This document shows, piece by piece, positions 36,796 through 45,751 of a stretch of 64,000 nucleotides of DNA. Below the pieces are notes generated by a model that saw only the letters and a list, made by a program, of their open reading frames with translations, was not told where the DNA came from and searched no databases. Source of the DNA: Armatimonadota bacterium (lineage in GTDB: Bacteria > Bacillota > Desulfotomaculia > Desulfotomaculales > Nap2-2B); NCBI GenBank assembly GCA_023511535.1, contig JAIMBK010000008.1, positions 1 through 64,000 of the forward strand, in the 5' to 3' direction. The first letter of the stretch is position 1. Every line of letters starts with the position of its first letter. The position numbers and the translations under genes are program-made.

Positions 36796-37152
36796 ATGAC
36801 CGAAGACGAAATTCGCGAGTTTTTGAGCCGCCTGGAAGTTAAAAAAGCAGAAGTGAAAAAGGTGCAGTTTCCCGAACTTGTTCCCCCGCCGGGCCTGGAG
36901 CGGTTGAAAATCGGCTTTGACTACCTTGCAGAAATAGCGGTGCTGGTGGAAGCGCAGCTCGGCCAGGCCACGCTGAAGATCAAAGATATTCTCGGTCTCC
37001 AGGAAGGCTCGGTGATTGAGCTGGAGAAGGCGGCCGGGGAATCGGCGGACGTGCTGGTCAACCACCAGCCCTTTGCCCGGGGGGAAGTCATTGTGATCGG
37101 CAATAACTACGGGGTCCGGATTGACAGCATTTACGAAGCGGAAAAGACGTAG
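36796..37152 (+). CDS. fliN: FliN/SpoA-domain flagellar switch protein
   Basis: VLVEAQLGQATLKIKDILGLQEGSVIELEKAAGESADVLVNHQPFARGEVIVIGNNYGVRI. Confidence 0.9.
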   Translation: MTEDEIREFLSRLEVKKAEVKKVQFPELVPPPGLERLKIGFDYLAEIAVLVEAQLGQATLKIKDILGLQEGSVIELEKAAGESADVLVNHQPFARGEVIVIGNNYGVRIDSIYEAEKT

Positions 37153-37162
37153 GAGGCCGGAA

Positions 37163-37546
37163 ATGGACCGGGAAATGCTCTGGGCAATTGTTCAGCTGGT
37201 GATCTTTCTGCCGGTGGTGGCCGCGCTGGCCTATTTCACCGTTAAATACGGACTGGGCCGGCGCCAGGGGTGGCTTGGAACGCGCCGGTACATGCGGGTT
37301 GTCGAACAATTGCCGTTCGGGCCCCGGGCGGGGATCGCCCTGGTGCAGGTGGGCCGGGAATATTTGCTGATTGGTTTTTACGACGGCAAGATCACCCTGC
37401 TGAAAGAATTTGCGCAACTGCCGGAAGAATTGCCGGCAGCGGCCCGACCGATGGAAATTTTCCGGGAAAGAGCCGGCCGATCCGGATCTGCGCCTTTTCA
37501 AAAATTCCTCCAGGAGAAAATAAATTTCTTAAAACAAAAGAAGTAA
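37163..37546 (+). CDS. fliO: Flagellar biosynthetic protein FliO
   Basis: N-terminal TM; RRYMRVVEQLPFGPRAGIALVQVGREYLLIGFYDGKITLLKEF. Confidence 0.88.
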   Translation: MDREMLWAIVQLVIFLPVVAALAYFTVKYGLGRRQGWLGTRRYMRVVEQLPFGPRAGIALVQVGREYLLIGFYDGKITLLKEFAQLPEELPAAARPMEIFRERAGRSGSAPFQKFLQEKINFLKQKK

Positions 37547-37569
37547 GACAAAAAGTAAAGAGGCCCCAG

Positions 37570-38361
37570 GTGAAAGTGCGAAACAAAGTTTTCTTCGGTC
37601 AGCGCCGGAAAAAAAGAATACTGGTTTTAAGCGGGTGCCTCACCGCCGCGCTTTTCCTTTGGCCTGCCGGGATAACCTGGGCGCAGCCGTTGCCGGGGAT
37701 TGATTTACGCATTACCCCTACGGATAACCCGGCGCAGGTGGTGGATACGGTCAAACTATTGGTGCTCCTCACCATTCTGGCCCTGGCGCCGGCCTTTTTG
37801 GTGATGGTGACCAGCTTCACCCGGATCATCGTCGTTTTATCTATTCTGCGCAGCGCCCTGGGAATCCAGCAAACGCCGCCCAACCAGGTTTTGATCGGCC
37901 TGGCCCTGTTTTTGACGTTTTTCGTCATGGCGCCGGTTTTCCGCCAGATCAATGAACAGGCCCTGCAGCCTTATTTAAACAATCAGTTGACCCAGGAGCA
38001 GGCCTGGGAGGCGGCTTCCCGGCCCCTGCGCGATTTTATGTTCAAGCAGACCAGGGAAAAGGATCTGGCCCTTTTTGTGGAGCTTTCCGGGGCGCCCAGG
38101 CCGCGCAACCCCGACGACGTGCCTTTTACCGCGGTGGTGCCGGCTTACGTCATCAGTGAGCTGAAAACAGCTTTCCAGATGGGGTTTTTATTGTACGTGC
38201 CGTTTTTAATCATCGATATGGTGGTGGCCAGCGCGCTCATGTCCATGGGGATGTTCATGCTGCCGCCGGTGATGATCTCGCTGCCCTTTAAGATCTTGCT
38301 CTTTGTCATGGTCGACGGCTGGTACCTGGTGGTCAAATCGCTGGTGGAAAGCTTTCGTTAG
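37570..38361 (+). CDS. fliP: Flagellar biosynthetic protein FliP
   Basis: FLVMVTSFTRIIVVLSILRSALGIQQTPPNQVLIGLALFLTFFVMAPVF; SALMSMGMFMLPPVMISLPFKILLFVMVDGW. Confidence 0.96.
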   Translation: MKVRNKVFFGQRRKKRILVLSGCLTAALFLWPAGITWAQPLPGIDLRITPTDNPAQVVDTVKLLVLLTILALAPAFLVMVTSFTRIIVVLSILRSALGIQQTPPNQVLIGLALFLTFFVMAPVFRQINEQALQPYLNNQLTQEQAWEAASRPLRDFMFKQTREKDLALFVELSGAPRPRNPDDVPFTAVVPAYVISELKTAFQMGFLLYVPFLIIDMVVASALMSMGMFMLPPVMISLPFKILLFVMVDGWYLVVKSLVESFR

Positions 38362-38423
38362 AGGAGCAAAGCGGAAGCCTTAAGAACGGGAGCGATCAAA
38401 AGCGTAAAAAGGGGGAGGCTGCC

Positions 38424-38693
38424 ATTACCGACACGCAAATCATTCAAATTGCCCGGGACGCGATCTGGCACGTGCTCATTCTTTCCCTGCCCGTCCTGGG
38501 GGTGTCCCTGCTCGTCGGCCTGGTGATCAGCGTTTTGCAGGCGACCACCCAGGTGCAGGAGCAGTCCCTGACCTTTGTGCCCAAAATTATCGCCGTTTTT
38601 GTGACCCTGGCGGTGCTTGCCCCCTGGTTAATCAAAATTATGCTGAACTTTACCACCCGGCTTTATGCCCGGCTGCCCTCGATTATGCAATAA
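38424..38693 (+). CDS. fliQ: Flagellar biosynthetic protein FliQ (apparent ATT start)
   Basis: ATT ACC GAC ACG CAA... = (M)TDTQIIQIARDAIWHVLILSLPVLGVSLLVGLVISVLQATTQVQEQSLTFVPKI; 89 aa typical; SD gggggagg. Confidence 0.88.
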   Translation: MTDTQIIQIARDAIWHVLILSLPVLGVSLLVGLVISVLQATTQVQEQSLTFVPKIIAVFVTLAVLAPWLIKIMLNFTTRLYARLPSIMQ

Positions 38694-38798
38694 GCAGGTA
38701 ATGGTCTGTGGAATGGTCTGTTTATGTTTTTTATCATTTTACTTCTCTGTTTCTTCTGTGGGTTAAATTGTTAAATCTTCACCGGGAGAGCGGCGCCC

Positions 38799-39566
38799 TT
38801 GCTGAACTACGAACAGATGGCGGCTTTTTTGCTCGTTTTTACGCGGGTAAGCACCTTTTTAGCGGCCGGCCCCCTTTTCTGGCTGCCCAACTTGCCCCGG
38901 CCGGCCAAGGCCGGACTGGCCTTTATGCTTGCCGTCGTGCTTTTTCCGGTGGTGAAGGTTCCGGCCCTGGATTTTCCGGGAGGCTTATTGGCTTTAGGCC
39001 TGGCTGCCGCCCGGGAAGCCTGCGTGGGCCTGCTGCTCGGGTTCGTGTGCAGTCTGGTTATGCACAGCCTGACCATTGCCGGGCAGTTGATGGACATCCA
39101 GATGGGCTTTTTCATGTCCTATATCTTCGATCCCACCACCGGCGCGCAGGCGACCATTGCGTCCAGATTTCTTTACCTGTTGGGCATGGTGCTCTTCTTT
39201 ACCCTGGACGGCCACCACGTCCTGCTGGCGGGGCTGGCCCGCAGCTTTGAGCTGGTGCCGGTGCTCGGCGCCACGCTAAAAGGCGCCGCGGCGCTGTCGC
39301 TGATCCGCATTTTTGCGCAAATGATCGCCCTGGCGGTGCAGATCGCCGCGCCGATTATCGCGGTGATGCTGATCATCGATCTCTGCCTGGGCATCCTGGG
39401 CCGCACGTCGCCGGAAATGAATATTTTCATGCTGGGTTTTCCGGTCAAGGTGGGGATCGGGATTCTGCTCTTAAGTGTGCTGGTGCCCTTGATGGGGGTG
39501 GTGTTCCGATCCCTGGTGAATCTTCTGGAGCGCAACTTGCTGGTGATCATGAAGGGGTTGGCTTGA
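38799..39566 (+). CDS. fliR: Flagellar biosynthetic protein FliR
   Basis: FLLVFTRVSTFLAAGPLFWLPNLPRPAKAGLAFMLAVVLFP; GQLMDIQMGFFMSYIFDPTTGAQ; TTG start. Confidence 0.95.
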   Translation: MLNYEQMAAFLLVFTRVSTFLAAGPLFWLPNLPRPAKAGLAFMLAVVLFPVVKVPALDFPGGLLALGLAAAREACVGLLLGFVCSLVMHSLTIAGQLMDIQMGFFMSYIFDPTTGAQATIASRFLYLLGMVLFFTLDGHHVLLAGLARSFELVPVLGATLKGAAALSLIRIFAQMIALAVQIAAPIIAVMLIIDLCLGILGRTSPEMNIFMLGFPVKVGIGILLLSVLVPLMGVVFRSLVNLLERNLLVIMKGLA

Positions 39567-39570
39567 ACTG

Positions 39571-40644
39571 ATGGCTTTTTCCGACCAGGCACAGCAAAAA
39601 ACGGAAGCGCCGACACCAAGGCGTTTGCAGGAAGCCAGGCGGAAAGGGCAGGTGGCGAAAAGCCGCGATTTCTCGGCGGCGGTTGTGTTCATGGCGGCCG
39701 TGCTTTTCAGTTACCTGCTGCTGCCCAACGCCCTGGCCGGCTGGGAGCGCCAGCTGAACTGGTATTTCACCAATTGCCTGCACTTTCCGGTAAACGAGGA
39801 AGGCCTGATCGGGATCATTTTTGTTTCCCTGCGGTTAATAAGCTGGATGTTTTTGCCTTTTCTTTTGCTTCTGGTGGGGGTGTCCCTGGCCGTGCACCTG
39901 TTTCAGACGGGTTTTATCTTTGCCCCGGACATTATTAACCCTTCCCTCGAAAGGCTTAACCCCATCAACGGCTTAAGGCGCATTTTCAGTCTGCGCAGCC
40001 TGGTGGAACTGGTGAAAAGCATTTTTAAGGTGGCCGTGGTAGCCGCGGTAAGTTTTTATGTCGTGAAAGCGCATTTGCCGGTGCTGCTGCTGGTTTTCAC
40101 CCGGGCGCCGGGCGCGGCCTTCGGGACGGTGGCCAAGGCCCTTTTGGACGTGGCGGCGGCGGCCGGCGGCGCCTACCTGGCCCTTTCCCTGGGGGATCTT
40201 CTTTACCAGCGCTGGGAGCATATCCGGGGCCTGCGGATGACCAAACAGGAGGTTAAGGAAGAGCTGAAGCACACGGAAGGCGACCCGCTGGTGAAATCCT
40301 GGCAGCGCCGCCGGCAGCGGCAGATTGCCCTGAACCTCATCCGCGCCGAAGTGCCGCGGGCGACGGTGGTGGTGACCAACCCCGTCCGCCTGGCCGTGGC
40401 CCTCCGTTACGAAGAAAAGGAAACGGAAGCCCCCGTGGTCACCGCCAAGGGGGCGGGCGACCTGGCCCGGCAAATCAGAACAATTGCGCTGGAAAACAAC
40501 GTCCCGGTGGTGACCAACCCGGAAGTGGCCCGCATCCTTTACCACCAGGTGGAAATCGGCCAGCAGATCCCGGTGGCGCTGTACCAGGCCGTAGCAGAGA
40601 TCCTTGCCTTTGTATATAAGTTGAGGGGCAGAAGGGTTATTTGA
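39571..40644 (+). CDS. flhB: Flagellar biosynthetic protein FlhB
   Basis: QKTEAPTPRRLQEARRKGQVAKSRDF; TKQEVKEELKHTEGDPLVKSWQRRRQR; VVVTNPVRLAVALRYEE (NPxx autocleavage site). Confidence 0.96.
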   Translation: MAFSDQAQQKTEAPTPRRLQEARRKGQVAKSRDFSAAVVFMAAVLFSYLLLPNALAGWERQLNWYFTNCLHFPVNEEGLIGIIFVSLRLISWMFLPFLLLLVGVSLAVHLFQTGFIFAPDIINPSLERLNPINGLRRIFSLRSLVELVKSIFKVAVVAAVSFYVVKAHLPVLLLVFTRAPGAAFGTVAKALLDVAAAAGGAYLALSLGDLLYQRWEHIRGLRMTKQEVKEELKHTEGDPLVKSWQRRRQRQIALNLIRAEVPRATVVVTNPVRLAVALRYEEKETEAPVVTAKGAGDLARQIRTIALENNVPVVTNPEVARILYHQVEIGQQIPVALYQAVAEILAFVYKLRGRRVI

Positions 40645-40723
40645 GCTCAAACAGTCTAACCTGGAGCGAGCTATAGCGCCCTCTTCCGCTTAAAGCAATA
40701 CGAGTATGCGAAGTGGCAGGATG

Positions 40724-41008
40724 AATCGGATAAAAAAGAGGGCTGGAATTAGTCCGGGCGAGCGACATATGCGGAGGGTCGGGAACCGGACACAGCGCAG
40801 CCGCGGCCAGCGAACCGGCAGCGCGAATCGCGCAGGTAACAGTATCGTGAGCAGGAAACCACTAAACGCCTGAAAACTATAGGTGAGCAAGAAAACAAAG
40901 GTTCCGCGCGCATTATGCAGCGCTGCCTGGTTCGCTCCGCGGCAAGCTGATGTCTGGTCGACCCGGAGCATCGGAGCGAGCCGGACTAATTCCAGCCCGA
41001 TTACCGAT
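40724..41008. repeat. Long imperfect inverted repeat / candidate structured element between flhB and flhA
   Basis: GGGCTGGAATTAGTCCGG (40740-40757) with CCGGACTAATTCCAGCCC (40981-40998), 18/18; CCGCGGCCAGCGAACCGGCAGCGC (40801-40824) with GCGCTGCCTGGTTCGCTCCGCGG (40920-40942), small indels only. Confidence 0.85.
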
Positions 41009-41035
41009 CGCTTTTTAAGGAGGCACTTGCTGACA

Positions 41036-43117
41036 ATGCCGTTCCCAATCCAGGCGCAACTCCGCAAACGCTTGCGCACGAATACCGACCTGGCCATCGC
41101 CGGCCTGATCGTGGGGATTATCCTCATGATCATCATCCCCATGCCCCCGCAGGCGCTGGACGTCCTGCTTTCCGTCAGCATCACCCTGGGTCTGGTGATC
41201 CTTTTGATCACCATGTTTACCACCGAACCGCTGCAGTTTTCCGTGTTTCCGGCCCTTTTGCTGGTGACCACCCTTTACCGGCTGGCCCTGAATATCTCCT
41301 CCACCCGCCTGATCCTCGGCCAGGCCTACGCCGGCAAGGTGATCGACGCCTTCGGACACGTCGTGGTCGGCGGCAATTACATTGTCGGTTTCATTGTCTT
41401 CATCATCATCACCGTCATCCAGTTCGTGGTCATCACCAGCGGCGCCGGCCGGGTGGCCGAAGTGGCGGCCCGTTTTACCCTGGACGCCATGCCCGGAAAG
41501 CAGATGAGCATCGACGCCGAGTTTAACGCCGGGCTGATCAGCGAACCGGAGGCCCGGGAAAAAAGGCGCCGCCTGCAGCGGGAAGCGGACTTCTTCGGCG
41601 CCATGGACGGCGCCAGCAAGTTCGTGCGGGGCGACGCCATCGCCGGGGTGATCATCACGCTGGTCAACATCATCGGCGGCCTGGCCATCGGTGTCTTGCA
41701 AAAGGGGATGCCGGTGGCGGAAGCCGTGCAGACCTATACCGTTTTGACCATCGGCGACGGGCTGGTGGCGCAAGTTCCCGCCGTGCTGATTTCCACCGCC
41801 GCCGGCATCCTGGTCACGCGGGCTACCTCCGACGCCAATTTCGGCACGGAGCTGTCCCGCCAGTTTACCGCCTTTCCCAAAATCCTTTACCTGGTGGCGG
41901 GGATTTTATTCCTGCTGGCTTTGATTCCGGCCATGCCCCACTTCGTTCTTTTCCTGCTGGCGGCGGGGACGGGCCTGGTTGCCTACCAGTTGAGCCGGGC
42001 CAGGCAGCGCTCCGAATTTTCCCGCCAGGAAGCCCTGGTCAAGCAGCAAATGCAGGAAAAAAGCAAGCAGCCGGAAAACGTAACCACGTATTTCCAGGTG
42101 GATCCCCTCCAGATCGAGATCGGCTACAACCTGATCCCTCTTACCGACGAGAGCCAGGGCGGGGACCTGCTGGGCCGCCTGGCGGCGGTGCGCCGGCAGT
42201 GCGCGCTGGAACTGGGCATTTACGTGCGGCCCATCCGGATCAGGGACAACCTCGGCCTGCCCCCCAATGGTTACGTTTTCAAATTGCGCGGGGAGCAGAG
42301 CGCTTCCGGCGAACTTCTGACCGGTTATTACCTGGCCATGGATCCCACCGGAGAGGCGCGGGACGTGCCGGGAATTCCCACCAGAGAGCCCACTTTCGGC
42401 CTGCCGGCCTGGTGGGTGCCGGCCGGCGAAAAGGAAAGGCTGGAAAGGTCCGGCCTGACGGTGGTCGACCTCTCCACCGTGCTGGTTACGCACCTGACCG
42501 AATTTATTAAGGCCAATGCCCACGTGCTTTTGGGACGCCAGGAGGTCAAGGAACTGCTGGAGGCCGTCAAGGAAAAGGACCCGGCAGTGGTGGAGGAGCT
42601 GACCCCCGACCTGTTGTCCCTGGGGGAGATTCAAAAGGTACTGCAAAATTTGTTAAAGGAAGGCATTCCTTTGCGCGATCTGGTCACCATTGGTGAAGCC
42701 CTGGCCGACGGCGCCCGGATGTCCAAAGACCCCGATTTTCTCACCGAACACGTGCGGGCCGCCCTGGCCCGGACAATCAGCCGGCTTTACTTAAGCCCCC
42801 AAAATAAACTGGAGGTGATTACCCTGCATCCGAAACTGGAGCAATTAATCGTAGACTCCCTCCAGCAGACTCAGCTGGGAACTTACCCGGTGCTGGAGCC
42901 CGGGCTGGCGCGGAAAATCCTGGAAAAGATCAAGGCGGCCGCCGAGAAAATGATCCAGCGCACCGGAAAAGCGGTTATTTTATGTTCCCCGCGGGTGCGG
43001 CTGCCCCTGAAAAGATTTACGGAACGTTCCCTTCCGGGCCTGGGGATCTTATCTTTGAACGAGATTGTGCCGAATATTGAAGTTGAGGTGGTGGGGACGG
43101 TGAATGAGCAGACATGA
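41036..43117 (+). CDS. flhA: Flagellar biosynthesis protein FlhA
   Basis: FPALLLVTTLYRLALNISSTRLIL; DAMPGKQMSIDAEFNAGLI; start trimmed to ATG 41036. Confidence 0.97.
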   Translation: MPFPIQAQLRKRLRTNTDLAIAGLIVGIILMIIIPMPPQALDVLLSVSITLGLVILLITMFTTEPLQFSVFPALLLVTTLYRLALNISSTRLILGQAYAGKVIDAFGHVVVGGNYIVGFIVFIIITVIQFVVITSGAGRVAEVAARFTLDAMPGKQMSIDAEFNAGLISEPEAREKRRRLQREADFFGAMDGASKFVRGDAIAGVIITLVNIIGGLAIGVLQKGMPVAEAVQTYTVLTIGDGLVAQVPAVLISTAAGILVTRATSDANFGTELSRQFTAFPKILYLVAGILFLLALIPAMPHFVLFLLAAGTGLVAYQLSRARQRSEFSRQEALVKQQMQEKSKQPENVTTYFQVDPLQIEIGYNLIPLTDESQGGDLLGRLAAVRRQCALELGIYVRPIRIRDNLGLPPNGYVFKLRGEQSASGELLTGYYLAMDPTGEARDVPGIPTREPTFGLPAWWVPAGEKERLERSGLTVVDLSTVLVTHLTEFIKANAHVLLGRQEVKELLEAVKEKDPAVVEELTPDLLSLGEIQKVLQNLLKEGIPLRDLVTIGEALADGARMSKDPDFLTEHVRAALARTISRLYLSPQNKLEVITLHPKLEQLIVDSLQQTQLGTYPVLEPGLARKILEKIKAAAEKMIQRTGKAVILCSPRVRLPLKRFTERSLPGLGILSLNEIVPNIEVEVVGTVNEQT

Positions 43118-44238
43118 AAATTAAAAAGTACATTGTCCGGGAAATGCAGGAGGCAATGCAGTTGATCCGGGAGGATTTGGGCCCGGACGCGGTGATTATC
43201 AGCAGTTATCCGCTGCCGCGCAGAGGCCTGCGGGATTTTTTCAACCCGCGCCAGCTGGAGGTTACCGCGGCTCTGGACGATACCGGGAGCCCCCTGTTCA
43301 AAGCGCCTTCCCCGGAACAAAAACAATTCGGTTCTTTTTCCGGCCGATTTTTGCCGGCCGGAGCGGAAAAATATCCCGGGAAGTTCAGGAATCTTTTAAA
43401 ACAGAGGGAGTTTGGAATGAATTATCTGGAAAACTGGGAAAAACGCCTGCGGCTGATGGAGGTGGAGGAACAGGTGATTAACCTGCTCCTCCGGGACCTG
43501 CCCGCCGAAGCGCCGGATACCGGCGCCTGCGACCCCGACGAATACGTGGGCCTCCTGCTTAAAACCAGAATCGTCGCCTGGCTTACGCCCGTTTATCGAA
43601 GAGAACAAAAGCCCAACCTCTGCTTTTTCACCGGACCCACCGGGGCAGGGAAAACGTACACGGTGGCCAAACTGGCCACCAGAATGGCCGCCCTGGAACA
43701 AAAGCGGGTGGCCCTGATCAGCGTGGTTACCGGCGGGCGTTTGCAGGCGGTGGAAGAGCTGAAAATGCTCGCCCGGCCGGCCAACGTATCCGTGGAAGCG
43801 GTGACGGCGCCGGAGGAGCTGGCGGCGGCCGTGCGCGGCCAGGCGGGCAAAGACGCGATTTTAATCGACACGGAAGGCCTCCCCTCGCCAAATGCCTCCC
43901 GGATGCTGGAGTTAAAAGGGTTTTTAGACGTCCTGGAGCAGCCCAAAGAGGTTTTCCTGGTCTTGAGCTGTCTGACCAGAAACAGGGATCTTTACAAGGT
44001 AATTGACGATTTTAACCGGCTGAATTTTACCGGCCTGATTCTGACCAGGCTGGACGAAACCCAAACTTACGGTTCGCTGCTGAACGCAGTTTGTTACGCC
44101 GCCCGGCCCGTTGTTTACGCCGGCTGCGGGCTGGCCGTTCCGGACGATCTCCGGCCGGTTGACCCGCAGAAACTGGCGGAGATTCTCCTTCAGGGAGCCC
44201 GGGAAGTTCATGAGCAGGGTTTTGAAATTAACCTCTGA
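43114..44238 (+). CDS. flhF: Flagellar biosynthesis GTPase FlhF
   Basis: MKIKKYIVREMQEAMQLIREDLGPDAVIIS; FFTGPTGAGKTYTVAKLATRMA; FTGLILTRLDETQTYGSLLNA. Confidence 0.95.
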   Translation: MKIKKYIVREMQEAMQLIREDLGPDAVIISSYPLPRRGLRDFFNPRQLEVTAALDDTGSPLFKAPSPEQKQFGSFSGRFLPAGAEKYPGKFRNLLKQREFGMNYLENWEKRLRLMEVEEQVINLLLRDLPAEAPDTGACDPDEYVGLLLKTRIVAWLTPVYRREQKPNLCFFTGPTGAGKTYTVAKLATRMAALEQKRVALISVVTGGRLQAVEELKMLARPANVSVEAVTAPEELAAAVRGQAGKDAILIDTEGLPSPNASRMLELKGFLDVLEQPKEVFLVLSCLTRNRDLYKVIDDFNRLNFTGLILTRLDETQTYGSLLNAVCYAARPVVYAGCGLAVPDDLRPVDPQKLAEILLQGAREVHEQGFEINL

Positions 44239-45058
44239 TCGGCAGATCCGGCCGGGAGCCAGAGTAATTGCCGTCACCAGCGGTAAAGGAGGCGTCGGCA
44301 AAACCAACCTGGTGGTCAACCTTTCCCTGGCGCTGGCGCGCCTGGGCCGGCGCGTGATCATTCTGGACGCCGACCTGGGGCTGGCCAACGTGGAAGTGTT
44401 AATGGGGGTTACTCCGCCTTATACCCTGTTCGATTGCGTCTGCGGAACGAAAGAAATCGGTGAAATTCTAACGCCCGCGCCCCTGGGAGTGCAAATTATT
44501 TCCGGCGGTTCGGGGTTTTTGGAGCTGGCCAACCTGGATGCCCGGCAGCAGCAAAAAATTATTGCCGCGCTGGATTTGCTGGACGGTGCCGATTTTATCC
44601 TGATTGACACCGGGGCGGGAATTTCCCGGAACGTCCTGGGGTTTGTCGCGGCGGCGGAGGAAGTGATTGTCGTCCTGACCCCGGAACCGACCTCCCTGAC
44701 GGACGCGTACAGCTTGATTAAAATCCTGGCCAAATTTAAAGTTCACCGGCAGGTGATGCTGGTGGTGAACCGTGCCGCCGACGAACGGGAAGCGGCGGCC
44801 GCCGCGAAAAGAATGGCGGCGGTGGCGGAGCGCTTTTTGGAGATCGAACTGGTTTACCTGGGCTCGATCTGTGAGGACCGCGCCGTTTCCCGGGCGGTGC
44901 GCCGGCAGCAGCCGTTTGTCCTTTTTGAGCCGAACAGCGGGCCGGCCGTCCGGATCAAAGAGCTGGCGCAGCGCCTGGTCGACGGAAAGGAGACCGTACT
45001 TCCGGCGGGGGGAGCTTTTCGCGGCTTTCTGCAGAAAATAATCCATTTATTCCGGTAG
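44210..45058 (+). CDS. flhG: MinD/ParA-type ATPase FlhG
   Basis: VIAVTSGKGGVGKTNLVVNLSLALARLGRRVIILDADLGLANVEVLMG; overlaps flhF 3' end. Confidence 0.94.
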   Translation: MSRVLKLTSDRQIRPGARVIAVTSGKGGVGKTNLVVNLSLALARLGRRVIILDADLGLANVEVLMGVTPPYTLFDCVCGTKEIGEILTPAPLGVQIISGGSGFLELANLDARQQQKIIAALDLLDGADFILIDTGAGISRNVLGFVAAAEEVIVVLTPEPTSLTDAYSLIKILAKFKVHRQVMLVVNRAADEREAAAAAKRMAAVAERFLEIELVYLGSICEDRAVSRAVRRQQPFVLFEPNSGPAVRIKELAQRLVDGKETVLPAGGAFRGFLQKIIHLFR

Positions 45059-45069
45059 GGGGTTTTTCC

Positions 45070-45729
45070 TTGCCTTTACAGCCCGAACTGAAAATCAGGC
45101 AGAAAATTATGGTCACCCGCAAAGGGGAAAAGCAGTGGTTTTTTTCCACCGTTCAGGACATCCGGGAGAATGGCGAATTGTTTATTGAGATGCCGCGCCA
45201 GGGGGAAAGCGCGCTGGTGCTCTACCCGGGCGAGGCGGTGGACGTGCGATTTTCGGCGGAAGGGGCGAGCTACGTTTTCTCTTCCCCGGTTTTAGGCAAA
45301 ACGGTGGACAGGATTCCGCTGTTTCACCTGGGGCCGCCGGAGAACGTCCAGCGCATTCAGCAGCGCAATTTCGTCCGCTTTCCGGTGGCGCTGGAAGTCT
45401 TCTACGCCCTGCCGCCGGAAAAAAACCGCCGGCCGCGGTATAAAAAAGCCTTGAGTGTTGACTTGAGCGGGGGCGGAATCCGCCTGGCGGTGGACGAACT
45501 TCTGCCGGAAGGGGTTGTGCTGAATTTAAAGTTCTCTTTGCCCCTGAAAAAAGGAATGAAGGAGATTGCTACCGCCGGGAAAGTGGTCCGCCGGTGGGCT
45601 TACGAAACGGAAGGCGTGGTGACCTATCAGGTGGCGGTTGAATTTCAGGGAATCACCCGCACCCAGCAGGATTACATTGTTAATTTTATTTTCAGCCGGA
45701 TGGCCGAGCAGGGCCGCCTGCGGCCTTAA
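45070..45729 (+). CDS. YcgR/YpfA-like flagellar brake protein with PilZ domain
   Basis: QQRNFVRFPV (RxxxR) and DLSGGGIRLAVD ([D/N]xSxxG) PilZ motifs; TTG start. Confidence 0.9.
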   Translation: MPLQPELKIRQKIMVTRKGEKQWFFSTVQDIRENGELFIEMPRQGESALVLYPGEAVDVRFSAEGASYVFSSPVLGKTVDRIPLFHLGPPENVQRIQQRNFVRFPVALEVFYALPPEKNRRPRYKKALSVDLSGGGIRLAVDELLPEGVVLNLKFSLPLKKGMKEIATAGKVVRRWAYETEGVVTYQVAVEFQGITRTQQDYIVNFIFSRMAEQGRLRP

Positions 45730-45751
45730 ACCGCCCGGGAAGTGATGACGC

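Noticed and set aside
40650-40700. Integron attC-like site (GTCTAAC)
   Set aside because: Single heptamer match without a paired GTTRRRY core, integrase or cassette context.
40883-41035. N-terminal extension of flhA in the ORF track
   Set aside because: Encoded by the long inverted repeat; conserved FlhA begins near MPFPIQAQLRKRLRTNTDLAIAGLIVG.
41015-41773. 252-aa minus-strand ORF (His/Asp-rich) opposite flhA
   Set aside because: Antisense shadow of flhA transmembrane codons; composition artefact.
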